Origin: Brevundimonas sp. UBA4609
Lineage (GTDB): Bacteria; Pseudomonadota; Alphaproteobacteria; Caulobacterales; Caulobacteraceae
Direction of reading: 5' to 3'
Assembly (NCBI GenBank): GCA_002386585.1
Contig: DGIZ01000124.1
Location: forward strand, 1-64,000
Length of the DNA: 64,000 bases
Part shown: in pieces, positions 8,207 through 17,933 of the stretch
How the letters are laid out: every line of letters begins with the position of its first letter
How positions within the stretch are numbered: position 1 is the first letter of the stretch
The notes under the pieces: model-generated
What the model was told of the DNA's origin: nothing
Database searches by the model: none
Seen by the model: only the letters and a program-made list of their open reading frames with translations
Position numbers and translations under genes: made by a program

Positions 8207-9460
8207 ATGTCTTCCTCACATCGTCGGCTGTCGCTTCTGGCGGCCGGCTGCGCCGTGGTCGCGATAGCGACAGCGGCCGCTGCTCCTGCCTGGGCAGATC
8301 CAGCGCCGAGCTATGAAACCCTGCTTGAGCGCATCGGCCAGACGCCCGTCAACGTCGAGGCCGGCGCGTTGCTCGACGCCGCCGAGGCGCGGGTCCGCCA
8401 GGCGCGCGTGCGTCCTAATCCCCAACTCGGCCTGACTGCCGACGGCGTCCTGGGGAGCGGTCCCTATGACGGCTACAGCAACGCCGAGACCAGTCTGGCC
8501 TTGACCCAGGATCTCGAGCTCTGGGGGCGCAGGGGCGCCAGGGTTGATGTCGCGCGCGGCGAGGCCGGATCTGCCGCTCTTCGTCGCGATCTCACCGGCG
8601 TTGACGCGGCAGGCCGTCTGGCGCTGGTCTACGCCGAAGCCGAGGCGGCCGATCGCCGCTTTCAACTGGCCAAGGAGGCCTTGACGATCACCCTGGCGGA
8701 CGCTCGCGCCGCCCTGTTGCTCGTGGAGGAGGGCCGCGAACCCCTGTTGCGGGGCATCCAGGCTGAAACCGAGGCGGCGTCAGCGCGCGCGTCGCTTGAT
8801 GAGGCGGGAGCCGAACGCGAGGCCGCCTTCGCCCGGTTGACGGCGACGGCCATGTTGCCGACGGCCGTCACCTCCATAGACCCGGGCGTTCTGGATCGCG
8901 CGCCCTCGGCGCCGGATCAGTCCGGAGCGGCTTCGCCGGTCGTGCGCTTGGCTGAAGCGGAGCGCGACACCGCCGAGCGGCGTATCCGGGTGGAGCAGAT
9001 CAATGCTCGCCCGAACGTCAGCGCCTCTGTCGGCGTCACCCGTTATGAAGCCGAAGACGCCACCGCCTTGACGTTTGGCGTCAGCATGCCCTTGCCGTTG
9101 TTCGATCGGAACCGGGGAAACATCCAGGCGGCGCAGGCCGAGTTCAGGGCGGCGAACGCCCGCCTGGACGGCGCCCGTCTCGATGAAACCGCCGACCGAA
9201 GCGCAGCCCAGGCGCGTCTAAACGCTTCCGCCAGCCGTGTGGCGGCGACGGACGCCGGCGTGGCCTCGGCTGAGGAAGCCTATCGCTTGTCCCGATTGGG
9301 TTTTGAAGCGGGGCGCATCTCCCAGCTTGAACTGCGCGCGTCCCGCGCCGCCCTGATCTCCGCCCGCAACGCCGCCGTCGACGCCCGCCTCGCGCGGGTC
9401 CGGGCGGAAATCGACCTCGCGCGCCTGCAAAGTCGCATCCCGTTTGGAGCCGCACTGTGA
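8207..9460 (+). CDS. czcC: TolC-family outer-membrane channel of metal efflux (CzcC)
   Basis: This 417-residue outer-membrane factor is the exit duct of a tripartite RND metal pump. It has a Sec signal ending APAWADP. Two repeats of long amphipathic helices with small beta segments follow (VEAGALLDAAEARVRQARVR, PNPQLGLTAD and a second NARPNVSASVGVTRYE). Its stop overlaps the GTG of czcB by four bases, so the genes are coupled. Confidence 0.92.
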   Translation: MSSSHRRLSLLAAGCAVVAIATAAAAPAWADPAPSYETLLERIGQTPVNVEAGALLDAAEARVRQARVRPNPQLGLTADGVLGSGPYDGYSNAETSLALTQDLELWGRRGARVDVARGEAGSAALRRDLTGVDAAGRLALVYAEAEAADRRFQLAKEALTITLADARAALLLVEEGREPLLRGIQAETEAASARASLDEAGAEREAAFARLTATAMLPTAVTSIDPGVLDRAPSAPDQSGAASPVVRLAEAERDTAERRIRVEQINARPNVSASVGVTRYEAEDATALTFGVSMPLPLFDRNRGNIQAAQAEFRAANARLDGARLDETADRSAAQARLNASASRVAATDAGVASAEEAYRLSRLGFEAGRISQLELRASRAALISARNAAVDARLARVRAEIDLARLQSRIPFGAAL

Positions 9461-10629
9461 AAACCCAGATCAAGACCAGAACGACCTGGCTGATGGCCGG
9501 AGCCGCCGTGGCGGTTGTCGCCATCGGTGGCGGAGCCTTCCTCCTGACCCGCGACGGACCGGCGCCAGTCCAGGCGTCGGCTGAAGCGGGCGCTGAGGAG
9601 GAGGCCGCCGGCAAGGTCGAAGAGGGCGTCATCGCCCTGACGCCGGCGCAGATCGAGGCGGCGGGCATCACGGTCATGGCGGTCGGACGCGGCGGGGGCG
9701 GGGAGATCCGTCTTGCCGGGCGCGTGGAGCCCATGATCGACGCCCGCGCCGTCGTGGCCGCATCCGTCGGCGGTCGGGTCGAGCGCGTCCTGGTCGCGCC
9801 GGGCCAGTCGGTGCGCGCCGGCCAGCCTCTGGCGGTGCTGGTCAGTGATGAGGCCGCGACCTTCCGCGCGGACGCCGACGCCGCCGCCGCCGCCGCTGAC
9901 GCCGCGCGAAGCGCCTATCAAAGGAACGACAGCCTTGCGTCCCAAGGGGTGGTGGCGCGTCAGGAGGTTGAAACCTCACGCGCCCAATCGCTCAGCGCGG
10001 ATGCCGCCGCGAGAGCCGCTCGCGCCAGGGCGTCGGCGGCTGGCGGCCCCAATGCGTCGGGCCGTATCAGCGTATCCAGCCCGATCTCGGGCGTAGTGAC
10101 GTCGGTTCAGGTCGGTCCAGGCGGATTTGCGCCCCAGGGCGGCGTGATAGCCGAGGTCACCAATCCGACGCGCGTGGAACTGGTGTTCAATGCGCCGCCT
10201 GCGCTCGCCGCTCAGGTTCGGACGGGGTCGTCGTTGCGGGTGCAAGGTCCGACCGGTGAATTCGATGCGGTCGTTACGGGCGTCGCCGTGGGCGGCGCCG
10301 GCGAGAGCGGTGCGACCCTCATTCGCGCTCGCCCGTCCGGCGGCGCCCTGCCGCCCGCCGGATCGCCTGTCAGCGGCGCTCTGGTGACGGGGGGAGACGC
10401 CGACGGTATGACCGTGCCCTCCGAGGCCGTACAGACGTTGGAGGGGGCGACTGTCGTCTTCGTCCAGGTTCAAGGGGGCTTCCGGGCCGTCCCCGTCATG
10501 ACCGGCCGCCAGGCTGGAGGCCGAACCGAAATTCTGCGCGGCCTGACCGGCGCCGAACGTATCGCCGGCGCCAAGGCCTTTCTGCTCAAGGCGGAGCTCT
10601 CCAAGAGCGAAGCCGAGGAAGACGAGTAG
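9457..10629 (+). CDS. czcB: RND periplasmic adaptor (CzcB)
   Basis: This 390-residue membrane-fusion protein links the inner-membrane pump to CzcC. It has an N-terminal membrane anchor (WLMAGAAVAVVAIGGGAFLL), a lipoyl/barrel-sandwich half motif around GGRVERVLVAPGQSVRAGQPL, a helical hairpin rich in Ala, and a second lipoyl half ISVSSPISGVVTSVQV. Acidic residues end the protein (KSEAEEDE). The start is a GTG overlapping czcC. Confidence 0.92.
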   Translation: MKTQIKTRTTWLMAGAAVAVVAIGGGAFLLTRDGPAPVQASAEAGAEEEAAGKVEEGVIALTPAQIEAAGITVMAVGRGGGGEIRLAGRVEPMIDARAVVAASVGGRVERVLVAPGQSVRAGQPLAVLVSDEAATFRADADAAAAAADAARSAYQRNDSLASQGVVARQEVETSRAQSLSADAAARAARARASAAGGPNASGRISVSSPISGVVTSVQVGPGGFAPQGGVIAEVTNPTRVELVFNAPPALAAQVRTGSSLRVQGPTGEFDAVVTGVAVGGAGESGATLIRARPSGGALPPAGSPVSGALVTGGDADGMTVPSEAVQTLEGATVVFVQVQGGFRAVPVMTGRQAGGRTEILRGLTGAERIAGAKAFLLKAELSKSEAEEDE

Positions 10630-10641
10630 GGACGAGAGATC

Positions 10642-13600
10642 ATGTTCAAAGCTCTCATTGAGGCCTCCGTCCGCTTTCGCTGGTTCGTCGTCCTGGCTGT
10701 GGCTCTGGTCGCTGCGCTCGGCCTGTTCGAACTGACCAAGCTGCCGATCGACGCCGTTCCCGACATCACGAACCGACAGGTTCAGATCACCACAGTCGCG
10801 CCCGCCCTGGCGCCCGAACAGATCGAAAGGCAGGTCACCTATCCGCTCGAGACGGCCATGGCCGGCATTCCGGGACTTCAAAGCACGCGCTCCCTGTCTC
10901 GAAACGGCTTCAGCCAGATCACCGTCGTCTTCACCGATCAGACGGACATCTATTTCGCCCGCCAGCAGGTGGCGGAGCGGATGCGACAGGCGTCGGATGG
11001 CCTGCCCGAAGGCGTCGAGCCCAATCTGTCGCCCATCACCACGGGGCTGGGTGAAGTGCTGATGTGGACGGTCGACTATGTCCCCTTCGGCCCCAAGACC
11101 ACGGTCGCCACCGGCAAGCCTGGCTGGCAGGCCGACGGCGCCTATCTGACGCCGGAGGGCGAGCGGCTGACCACGCCGCAGGCCCGGGCCACCTATCTGC
11201 GGACGGTCCAGGACTGGATCATCGCCCCGCAGATGCGCACCGCACCCGGTCTGGCCGGGATCGACGTCAACGGCGGCTATGTGAAGGAATATGCCGTCCG
11301 GCCCGACCCCGCCGCCCTGACCCGCTACGGCCTGGGCATGAATGACCTGGTGCAGGCCTTGGAACGCGCCAACACCCAGGCCGGGGCCGGCTATGTCCAG
11401 CGGGCGGGCGAGGCCCTGGTGGTCCGCACCGACGCCCTGGCCGCCACCGTCGAGGATCTGGCCCAGGCGCCGGTCGTCAATCGCGGCGGTCTGGTGGTTC
11501 GGGTCGCCGATGTCGCCAAGGTCGAGATCGGCCAGGCGCCACGTCTCGGCGGGGCCAGCCACGACGGCCACGAAGCCGTCCTCGGCACCGCCCTGATGCT
11601 GGCTGGGGAAAACAGCCGCACGGTGGCTCAGGCCGCCGCCGAGCGGTTGGAGCTGGTCGGCGCATCTCTCCCGCAGAGCGTGGTGGCCCTGCCGGTTCTG
11701 AATCGAAGCGACCTGGTCAACTCGACCATTTCGACGGTGGCGCGCAATCTGATCGAGGGGGCGCTCTTCGTCATCGTCGTCCTCTTCCTGCTGCTCGGAA
11801 ACTTCCGGGCGGCGGCGATCACGGCCCTGATGATTCCGCTGTCCTTCCTGTTCGCCGTCATCGGCATGAACCGCTTCGGCATCAGCGGAAACCTGATGAG
11901 TCTCGGCGCGCTCGATTTCGGCCTGATGGTCGATGGCGGCGTGGTGGTGATCGAGAACACCCTGCTGATGCTGACGCAGCGACGGGGCGAACTGGGGCGG
12001 ATGCTGACCCGGCATGAACGCCTCGGGGTGGCGGTGCAATCGGCACGACAGATGGTCAAGCCAGCCGCATTTGGCCAACTGATCATCCTGTTGGTCTTCA
12101 CGCCTTTGCTGATGCTGGAAGGGGTTGAGGGCAAGACCTTCGTGCCGATGGGCGCGACCGTCATGCTGGCCCTGGTCGGCGCCTTCATCTTCTCCTTCAC
12201 CTTCGTGCCGGCGATGACGGCCCTGCTGGTGCGCGATCCCAAGACAGTTCATCTGGGACCGGACGGCAAGGCCGAAGAGCATGAGACCTTCATCCTGCGC
12301 TTCGCCCGCCGCTGGATACAGCCGGCCATCGGCGCGGCGGTGGCCCGTCCCAAGGTGGTCCTGATCGCTGCGCTGGCGATGCTTGGCGTGGGGACTGTCT
12401 CCTTCATGACCCTCGGGCGGGAATTCATCCCGACCTTGGACGAAGGCGACATCGCCATGCAGGTGTTGCGCGTGCCGTCCGCTTCGCTGGAGCAGTCCTT
12501 GTCCATGCAGATGGCGCTGGAACGCGCCATCAAGGCCCAGCCCGAGGTGGAGACCGTCTTCTCGCGCACAGGGACGGCTGAAGTCGCCATCGACCCGATG
12601 CCGGCGAACAACTCGGACAGCGTCGTTATCCTCAAGGACCGCAAGGACTGGCCCGATCCGAAGTTGCCGAAGGACGAACTCATCGAGCGGATCGAAGAGG
12701 TCGCCAGCCAGCAGATCGGCAACAGCTTCGAGTTCAGCCAGCCCATCGAGCTAAGGTTCAATGAACTGATCTCGGGCGTGCGGTCAGATCTCGCCGTCAT
12801 GGTCTATGGCGACGATTTCGACACCCTGCAAAAGACGGCGGAAGCGGTCGCGGCCAAACTGCGGGCCACGCCCGGCTCTGCCGATGTGCGGGTCGAGCAG
12901 GCGGCTGGCCTACCCACCCTGACCATCAGCGTCGATCGCTTCGCGGCGGCCCACTACGGCCTGTCCGCCGCCGATGTCTCGGAAGCGGTCTCGACCGCCA
13001 TCGGCGGCGCCGAGGCGGGGCGGATCTTCGAGGGCGACCGCCGCTTCGACGTGGTCGTGCGTCTGCCGGATGACGCGCGCAACGATCCAGCCACACTTGC
13101 TGCCCTGCCCATCGTCTCGAGCACGGGGGTAATCGTGCCTCTGTCTTCGGTCGCCCGCATTGAGACGGCGGAAGGACCGAACCAGATCAGTCGCGAAAAC
13201 GGCAGCCGGCGCATGGTGGTCCAGGCCAATGTGCGCGGGCGCGATCTCGGCGGCTTCGTGGCCGACGCACAGGCGGCGGTGAGCGAAGTCGCTCTTCCGG
13301 TCGGCTACCGGCTGGATTGGGGCGGCCAGTTCGAGAACCTGAAACGGGCCGAGCAACGGCTGGGACTGGTCATTCCCATCGTCTTTGTACTGATCGGCGT
13401 CCTGCTGTTCATGGCGCTCGGGTCATTCGCGGAGGCGGGCCTGGTGTTCGCCTGCGTGCCGCTGGCTCTTGTCGGCGGTGCGCTGGCGCTGCTGCTCAGG
13501 GGGATGCCGTTCTCGGTCTCGGCGGCGGTCGGCTTCATCGCCGTCTCCGGCGTCGCGACCCTGAACGGTCTGGTGCTGATGCAGGCGATCCGGGAGCGGC

Positions 13601-13863
13601 TCCAGGCCGGCCTGGAGCCGGTAGCGGCGGCGATCGAAGGCGCGTCCAGTCGTCTCCGGGCGGTGCTGACCACCGCCCTGGTGGCCATCGTTGGTTTTAT
13701 CCCCATGGCCTTGGCGCACGGCGCGGGGGCCGAGGTGCAGAAGCCGCTGGCGACTGTGGTCATCGGCGGCCTGCTGACCGCGACGGTCCTGACGCTGCTG
13801 GTCTTGCCGACCTTTGCGGCCAAGGCGGTCAAGCATCGTAAATCGGAGGGGATCGAGGACTGA
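10642..13863 (+). CDS. czcA: Heavy-metal efflux RND pump (CzcA, HME type)
   Basis: This 1073-residue proton-driven pump exports divalent cations from the periplasm or cytoplasm. It has the RND plan of twelve transmembrane helices and two large periplasmic loops. Helix 4 carries ALDFGLMVDGGVVVIEN, the DFG-x3-DG-x4-EN signature of the Zn/Co/Cd/Ni HME subgroups, with a Gly where Ala is usual. The Cu/Ag signature is absent. The ATG at 10642 lies 12 bp after czcB. The gene ends in an intrinsic terminator. A second, non-identical czcCBA set lies at 39.1-44.9 kb. Confidence 0.94.
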   Translation: MFKALIEASVRFRWFVVLAVALVAALGLFELTKLPIDAVPDITNRQVQITTVAPALAPEQIERQVTYPLETAMAGIPGLQSTRSLSRNGFSQITVVFTDQTDIYFARQQVAERMRQASDGLPEGVEPNLSPITTGLGEVLMWTVDYVPFGPKTTVATGKPGWQADGAYLTPEGERLTTPQARATYLRTVQDWIIAPQMRTAPGLAGIDVNGGYVKEYAVRPDPAALTRYGLGMNDLVQALERANTQAGAGYVQRAGEALVVRTDALAATVEDLAQAPVVNRGGLVVRVADVAKVEIGQAPRLGGASHDGHEAVLGTALMLAGENSRTVAQAAAERLELVGASLPQSVVALPVLNRSDLVNSTISTVARNLIEGALFVIVVLFLLLGNFRAAAITALMIPLSFLFAVIGMNRFGISGNLMSLGALDFGLMVDGGVVVIENTLLMLTQRRGELGRMLTRHERLGVAVQSARQMVKPAAFGQLIILLVFTPLLMLEGVEGKTFVPMGATVMLALVGAFIFSFTFVPAMTALLVRDPKTVHLGPDGKAEEHETFILRFARRWIQPAIGAAVARPKVVLIAALAMLGVGTVSFMTLGREFIPTLDEGDIAMQVLRVPSASLEQSLSMQMALERAIKAQPEVETVFSRTGTAEVAIDPMPANNSDSVVILKDRKDWPDPKLPKDELIERIEEVASQQIGNSFEFSQPIELRFNELISGVRSDLAVMVYGDDFDTLQKTAEAVAAKLRATPGSADVRVEQAAGLPTLTISVDRFAAAHYGLSAADVSEAVSTAIGGAEAGRIFEGDRRFDVVVRLPDDARNDPATLAALPIVSSTGVIVPLSSVARIETAEGPNQISRENGSRRMVVQANVRGRDLGGFVADAQAAVSEVALPVGYRLDWGGQFENLKRAEQRLGLVIPIVFVLIGVLLFMALGSFAEAGLVFACVPLALVGGALALLLRGMPFSVSAAVGFIAVSGVATLNGLVLMQAIRERLQAGLEPVAAAIEGASSRLRAVLTTALVAIVGFIPMALAHGAGAEVQKPLATVVIGGLLTATVLTLLVLPTFAAKAVKHRKSEGIED

Positions 13864-13881
13864 ACACACTCCTGCCAGCGG

Positions 13882-13920
13882 ACCGTGGGCGGCGATCACC
13901 GCCGCTCACGGTTTTCCTTT
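13882..13920 (+). terminator. Rho-independent terminator of czcCBA
   Basis: A 12-bp stem (ACCGTGGGCGGC with GCCGCTCACGGT, one G-T pair) and a 7-nt loop are followed by TTTTCCTTT. It lies 19 bp after the czcA stop. Confidence 0.85.
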
Positions 13921-14344
13921 CGAAGCTTGGGGCTGTGCCGGGGATGGCGGGAGCCCGAGACCTTGCCCTATGGGGTGTCTGCAGCGACGATGTGAACGGC
14001 GCGGTCAATCTGGTCATTGCCGGAGGTCGGGGCGCTGATCAGTTTCGTCGCGGTTCTGGCGGAGATGAACGACGTCCACGACATCGACCACGCTACCGTT
14101 CAGGCCGAAACTGGCGCTGACGGCGGTGGGCTGGAGCCGGCCGCGTGCCTGTCGCTCATCGATATCCCGCCTGCCCGATGAGGGCCAGGCAACTCGGCGA
14201 CTGTCCTTGTCGATCCAGACCGGTAGAGACCTGACCGATACTCTGAGCCTTGATGGGGTTTCGGCCCCGGCCCGGGGCTCGCATTCCGCCCCAGAAGAGT
14301 GAAGCCTCCGGCCTGGATGGTTCGGTACAATCGGAGACGACCTG
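13921..14344. other. Intergenic stretch with a possible cation-transporter relic
   Basis: No intact gene is seen in this stretch. The rightward frame at 14035-14181 encodes ...VLAEMNDVHDIDHATVQAE...C, reminiscent of the C-terminal end of CDF cation transporters (H-x-I-x-H-A-T-x-Q-x-E then a late Cys). It has no start and no membrane part. This match is weak and from memory of the family. Confidence 0.3.
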
Positions 14345-16279
14345 CTAGGCCTTGGCTGAGCCCTGCCGTTTGGAACCAGAGGTACGCGCAAACCCGATTA
14401 CCAGCACGACGAGCGTTAGAGCCTGGACGCCAATGCCTTCGATGGTGGGGTAGAGTCCCAGAATCTCGATACGCGGCGCCCAGGCGATCGGGTGAACATC
14501 AAGCCAACCCGCTTCTTGAAGCGCCGCCACGCCTTTCCCGACAAGAACGACCGACAGCGCGGCCATGAGGATTGAGCTCAGCGAGAAGAACCGACCGATC
14601 GGCAGATGTTTGCTGTAGGCGAGCAGCGCCCAGGCAGCGAACGCCAGGATCGCTACTGCGGTGAGCGCGCCGGCCAGCATGCCGACATGGCCGCCCTGGC
14701 TCCAGATCGCCGCGTAGAACAGGATCGTCTCAAAGACCTCCCGGTAGACCACGACGAAGGCCAACAGGAAGAGGAACCATGCAGATCGCTTCGAAAGCGC
14801 CTTGGAGAGCTTGTCGCGAATATAGGCCTGCCAGGCGTCGGCATGCGACTTGCCGTGCATCCAGATGCCGACGGAAACGAGCACGGCCGCCGCCAGAAGC
14901 GAGCCAAACCCTTCAGTGAGCTCTCGGCTGGCCCCGCTGATGGAGATGAAGAAGGTCGCGGCCGCCCAGGTGGCGCCGCCGGCGACCAGAGCGGCCACCC
15001 ATCCTCCGTGGACGTAACGCAACACCTCAGGTCGGTCGGCCTTCCTGAGGAAGGCGATCATCGCCACCACAATGAGCAGCGCCTCCAGTCCTTCGCGAAG
15101 GAGTATCGTGAAGGCGCCAATGAAGCTGGCGAGATTGTCCGCCTTCTGGGGGGCAAGGGCCCGCTCGGCGGTGTCCAGCAGGGCATTCAGACGAGCGATC
15201 CGGTCCGCGACCTCCGCCTTAGGCGCGCCCTTGCTGATCGACACGCGAAGATCGGTCATGGCCGTCTCGATGCGACGTAGCAGGGCGGTGTCTCGCGCGC
15301 CGAGCGCCGGCTCGACCGGCTCGACACCGTCGAGATAGGCCGACAGCGCCAGGTCGGTTGCGGCCTTTCGGTCACCGCGACGATAGGCGGCTTCACTCTC
15401 AGCCAGACGCGTCCGAGCCAGGGCGAGGGTGGCTCCCTTGGGGCGAACCGCCGCCTCCGGGTGGCGGCGCAGATAGGCCGTCACCGCCCGCGCCTTCGTC
15501 TCCCCGATGCGGGTCGCCAACTCCGCCGGCGTGGCTTGTGTGACGGCGGCCAGATCCGGGTAGGCGGCGCGGATCGCCGGGTCGCTCTCCCAAAGACGCT
15601 GGCCTTCGACCGCTTCGGCGTCAGTGAAGGCGAAACGGCCGACATAGAAGGCCAGGGCCCAGCGGTCCTCGGCCGGCAGATGGGAAAAGCTGGCCATCGC
15701 CGTGCCGTCGAGCCCCTGGTCGATCACCTGGTATAGGCCGAAGACGCTGCGTTGGCGGGCGCGCTCGACGTCTGCGAATGCAATAGGAGCAGGATCAAGT
15801 CCTTGCGCGCCCGCGCCGTCGGCGCGCCCTGTGGCGCCATGGCAGACAGCGCATTGCGCGTCATAGAGGGCGGCCCCCTTGGCCAGGTCGGGCGGGAATG
15901 ACGGCGCCAGCGGACTTGGATAGGCCGCCAGAACCGCGCCGGCCAAGCTTTTGGCCTGGCCGGCGACGGTGCGCGGATCGCTCTTGTTCCGGATAGCGAC
16001 TTGAAGGGCGACGGCGTCCCGAACCAGATCGGCCTTGGACGACGTGGAGGGCAGAGCTTCCAGGCGGGTCAGAATCTGGCTGCTGAATTCGACCATCTCT
16101 CCATATTCGGCGGGATTGGTCACCTGGCCGTTCTCCACCGCACCGGCGTAGTCGACCCCGACGTAGTCGAGCAGCCGCCACGCGACCTGGGCCTCCGAGG
16201 CCGAAGCCGTCTGGGCCAGCGCGGGGGCGGTCATGCCAAGGGTGAGCAGGAGGACGAACAGGCTGAGCAGAGGGCGCAT
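14345..16279 (-). CDS. pbrT: FTR1-family permease with N-terminal cytochrome c domain (PbrT-like)
   Basis: This 644-residue protein has a signal peptide (to ALAQ), a c-type cytochrome domain with CAVCH (Cys143, Cys146, His147), a helical linker and a C-terminal FTR1 permease of about seven helices. The two RExxE motifs of FTR1 permeases are REGLE (395-399) and REVFE (513-517). In Cupriavidus metallidurans a fusion of this kind is PbrT, proposed to take up Pb(II); elsewhere such proteins import iron. It is last in a leftward operon with lspA, a MAPEG protein and a PbrR-like regulator, which supports the lead reading. Confidence 0.85.
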   Translation of the reverse strand: MRPLLSLFVLLLTLGMTAPALAQTASASEAQVAWRLLDYVGVDYAGAVENGQVTNPAEYGEMVEFSSQILTRLEALPSTSSKADLVRDAVALQVAIRNKSDPRTVAGQAKSLAGAVLAAYPSPLAPSFPPDLAKGAALYDAQCAVCHGATGRADGAGAQGLDPAPIAFADVERARQRSVFGLYQVIDQGLDGTAMASFSHLPAEDRWALAFYVGRFAFTDAEAVEGQRLWESDPAIRAAYPDLAAVTQATPAELATRIGETKARAVTAYLRRHPEAAVRPKGATLALARTRLAESEAAYRRGDRKAATDLALSAYLDGVEPVEPALGARDTALLRRIETAMTDLRVSISKGAPKAEVADRIARLNALLDTAERALAPQKADNLASFIGAFTILLREGLEALLIVVAMIAFLRKADRPEVLRYVHGGWVAALVAGGATWAAATFFISISGASRELTEGFGSLLAAAVLVSVGIWMHGKSHADAWQAYIRDKLSKALSKRSAWFLFLLAFVVVYREVFETILFYAAIWSQGGHVGMLAGALTAVAILAFAAWALLAYSKHLPIGRFFSLSSILMAALSVVLVGKGVAALQEAGWLDVHPIAWAPRIEILGLYPTIEGIGVQALTLVVLVIGFARTSGSKRQGSAKA

Positions 16280-16336
16280 CGGAAACCTAGTTGTGAGCCG
16301 CTCGCATTAGCACTCGAACAGCGCGTGTGTCGTGGT

Positions 16337-16771
16337 TTATTGTGAAGCCGAATGATCGTGCAGGGCCTCAATCACCTTGCAAGCCGAGACCCGTCCGCCC
16401 GCGCATTCAGCGGTCATGCGCGAAAGCGCGCGCCGGAGGGCCTGCAACTGGGTGATCTTCTGCGTCACTTCGGCGAGATGACGTTCGGCTATGGTGTTGG
16501 CTTCGTCGCAGGCGCGGTCGGGATGATCGGAGAGATCCAGCAGGGACCGGATCGAATCCAGGTCGAAGCCAAGTTGGCGTGCATGCCGGATGAAGGTCAG
16601 CCTTTGTTCGGCATCATCGTCGTACATCCGGCGGTCGCTGGCGGTCCGGGGCGGAGCCGGCACCAGTCCGATCTGCTCGTAGAATCTGATCGTCGGAATT
16701 TTTATGCCGGTGGCGGCGGCGAGTTTGCCGATGCTGCGAGGTCCCGACGAAGGGGGCGAGGGGCGTGTCAT
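16337..16771 (-). CDS. pbrR: MerR-family regulator (PbrR/CadR-like)
   Basis: This 144-residue MerR protein has the helix-turn-helix SIGKLAAATGIKIPTIRFYE. Its metal-site cysteines lie in RACDEANTIAERH and in ECAGGRVSACKVIEAL, the three-Cys pattern of PbrR/CadR. Unlike most such regulators it is not divergent: it lies inside the leftward lspA-MAPEG-merR-FTR1 operon. The MerR-type promoter upstream of lspA (17934-17964) would then give positive autoregulation. Confidence 0.87.
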   Translation of the reverse strand: MTRPSPPSSGPRSIGKLAAATGIKIPTIRFYEQIGLVPAPPRTASDRRMYDDDAEQRLTFIRHARQLGFDLDSIRSLLDLSDHPDRACDEANTIAERHLAEVTQKITQLQALRRALSRMTAECAGGRVSACKVIEALHDHSASQ

Positions 16772-16837
16772 CGCTCAAACATGGGTCGAAGTCCTGGAGA
16801 CTGGGGCGGAAAGACGGGCATGAGGCGCGCTCGGATA

Positions 16838-17380
16838 CTACCGGCCGAGAATTAACAGGACGATGGCGATGACCATGGCGGCAAGCGTCGAGGCGCCGGT
16901 AAGCGCCATGCCGAAAGCGCGTGCGGCGGCGCCCTTGGCGTAGCCGATCGCGAACATCACACGACCGAGGAGATAAAGCGTCACCAGAGCGGGGATCAGG
17001 ATCAACTCCTCGCCTCGCAAAACAACGGCGAGGATCAGATGTGCGCCGACGGCCAGGACGGTCTGCTCAAGGGAATTCTGCAACACGGCCGCAGGCACGG
17101 CGAGCCGAGCGCTGGGCGGGCCGTAGGCGGCTCCTGGTCGGTCCTCATCCGACCGATACCGAATGCTGGCGACAAGCCGCAGGCAGCCGGCGAGCCACAC
17201 GAGCACCGGCAACTCCCACTTGAGGGCGTAGGCCAGGCGATCGGCCGTCGCCATGTCGGTCTCGACGCCGAATGGCGCGGGAGGAATCCACAGCCAGGTA
17301 GCCGTCAGGCTGCTTGCGGTCACGCCTATGGCCAGGGCGGAGCGAACGGCTATGGACTTTTTTTCGGGGGGCCCCGTCAT
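16838..17380 (-). CDS. MAPEG-family membrane protein
   Basis: This 180-residue integral membrane protein has about four hydrophobic helices. The central segment LQNSLEQTVLAVGAHLILAV followed by PALVTLYLLGRVMFAIGYAKG is characteristic of the MAPEG superfamily (membrane-associated proteins of eicosanoid and glutathione metabolism). Some members are glutathione transferases, but the bacterial short forms are mostly uncharacterised. The start overlaps the lspA stop (ATGA). A glutathione-linked role in metal defence is possible but not shown. Confidence 0.75.
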   Translation of the reverse strand: MTGPPEKKSIAVRSALAIGVTASSLTATWLWIPPAPFGVETDMATADRLAYALKWELPVLVWLAGCLRLVASIRYRSDEDRPGAAYGPPSARLAVPAAVLQNSLEQTVLAVGAHLILAVVLRGEELILIPALVTLYLLGRVMFAIGYAKGAAARAFGMALTGASTLAAMVIAIVLLILGR

Positions 17381-17904
17381 CGAACGGTGGGTTCGATCGT
17401 GGGGGACGACGTCCCGGGTTCGGCCCCGCTTCGCGAAGCCAACAGAAGCAAGCCGATGCCGCAGACGATCGCTGCATCGGCAAGGTTGAAAGTGGGCCAG
17501 TGCGCATCGCCCCAGTGAAGATCTATGAAATCGGTCACGTGCCCGAAACGCAGGCGATCCAGCAGGTTCCCGAGCGCGCCGCCGACCATAAGGCTCAGGC
17601 CGGCGGCAAGAAGAGGTCTGCGTGTTCGCCAGGCCCAGATCGACAGCACGGCGATGATCAGCAGCGAGACGATGCTCAAAACCCAGCGCCCCATGTCCCC
17701 GGAGCCGGCGAAAAGGCCAAAGGTGACCCCTGGGTTGAACCCGAGGCGAAGCGCGATGAAGGATGTCAGATTGACCACGTCCTCAAGGTTCCCGCGTGCC
17801 ATGGCCTTGGTGGCCTGGTCCACAACAATGACCGTCACGGCGAGGCCGATAGCCATCGCGCGGACGTTCAGCACCCTGGCGCCTCGGCGCTCCGTGAACA
17901 CCAT
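17377..17904 (-). CDS. lspA: Lipoprotein signal peptidase II (PbrC-like accessory copy)
   Basis: This 175-residue polytopic aspartyl protease cleaves prolipoprotein signals at the inner membrane. Family boxes are visible in order: VDQATK, LGFNPGVTFGLF, GGALGNLLDRLRFGHVTDFI and FNLADAAI, with the catalytic Asp pair in the last two. The start at 17904 follows AGGAG by about 11 bp. An lspA copy inside a metal operon behind a MerR promoter matches pbrC of pbr operons, where it complements Pb(II) handling. It is probably an accessory copy next to a housekeeping lspA elsewhere. Confidence 0.92.
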   Translation of the reverse strand: MVFTERRGARVLNVRAMAIGLAVTVIVVDQATKAMARGNLEDVVNLTSFIALRLGFNPGVTFGLFAGSGDMGRWVLSIVSLLIIAVLSIWAWRTRRPLLAAGLSLMVGGALGNLLDRLRFGHVTDFIDLHWGDAHWPTFNLADAAIVCGIGLLLLASRSGAEPGTSSPTIEPTVR

Positions 17905-17933
17905 GATCGTGCGTTCTCCTGTTGATGCGACGA

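Noticed and set aside
9976-12282. A 768-codon open frame on the minus strand across czcB and czcA.
   Set aside because: It is antisense to two clear RND genes, has no family motifs and has the His/Gln/Asp-rich composition typical of reversed high-GC coding DNA.
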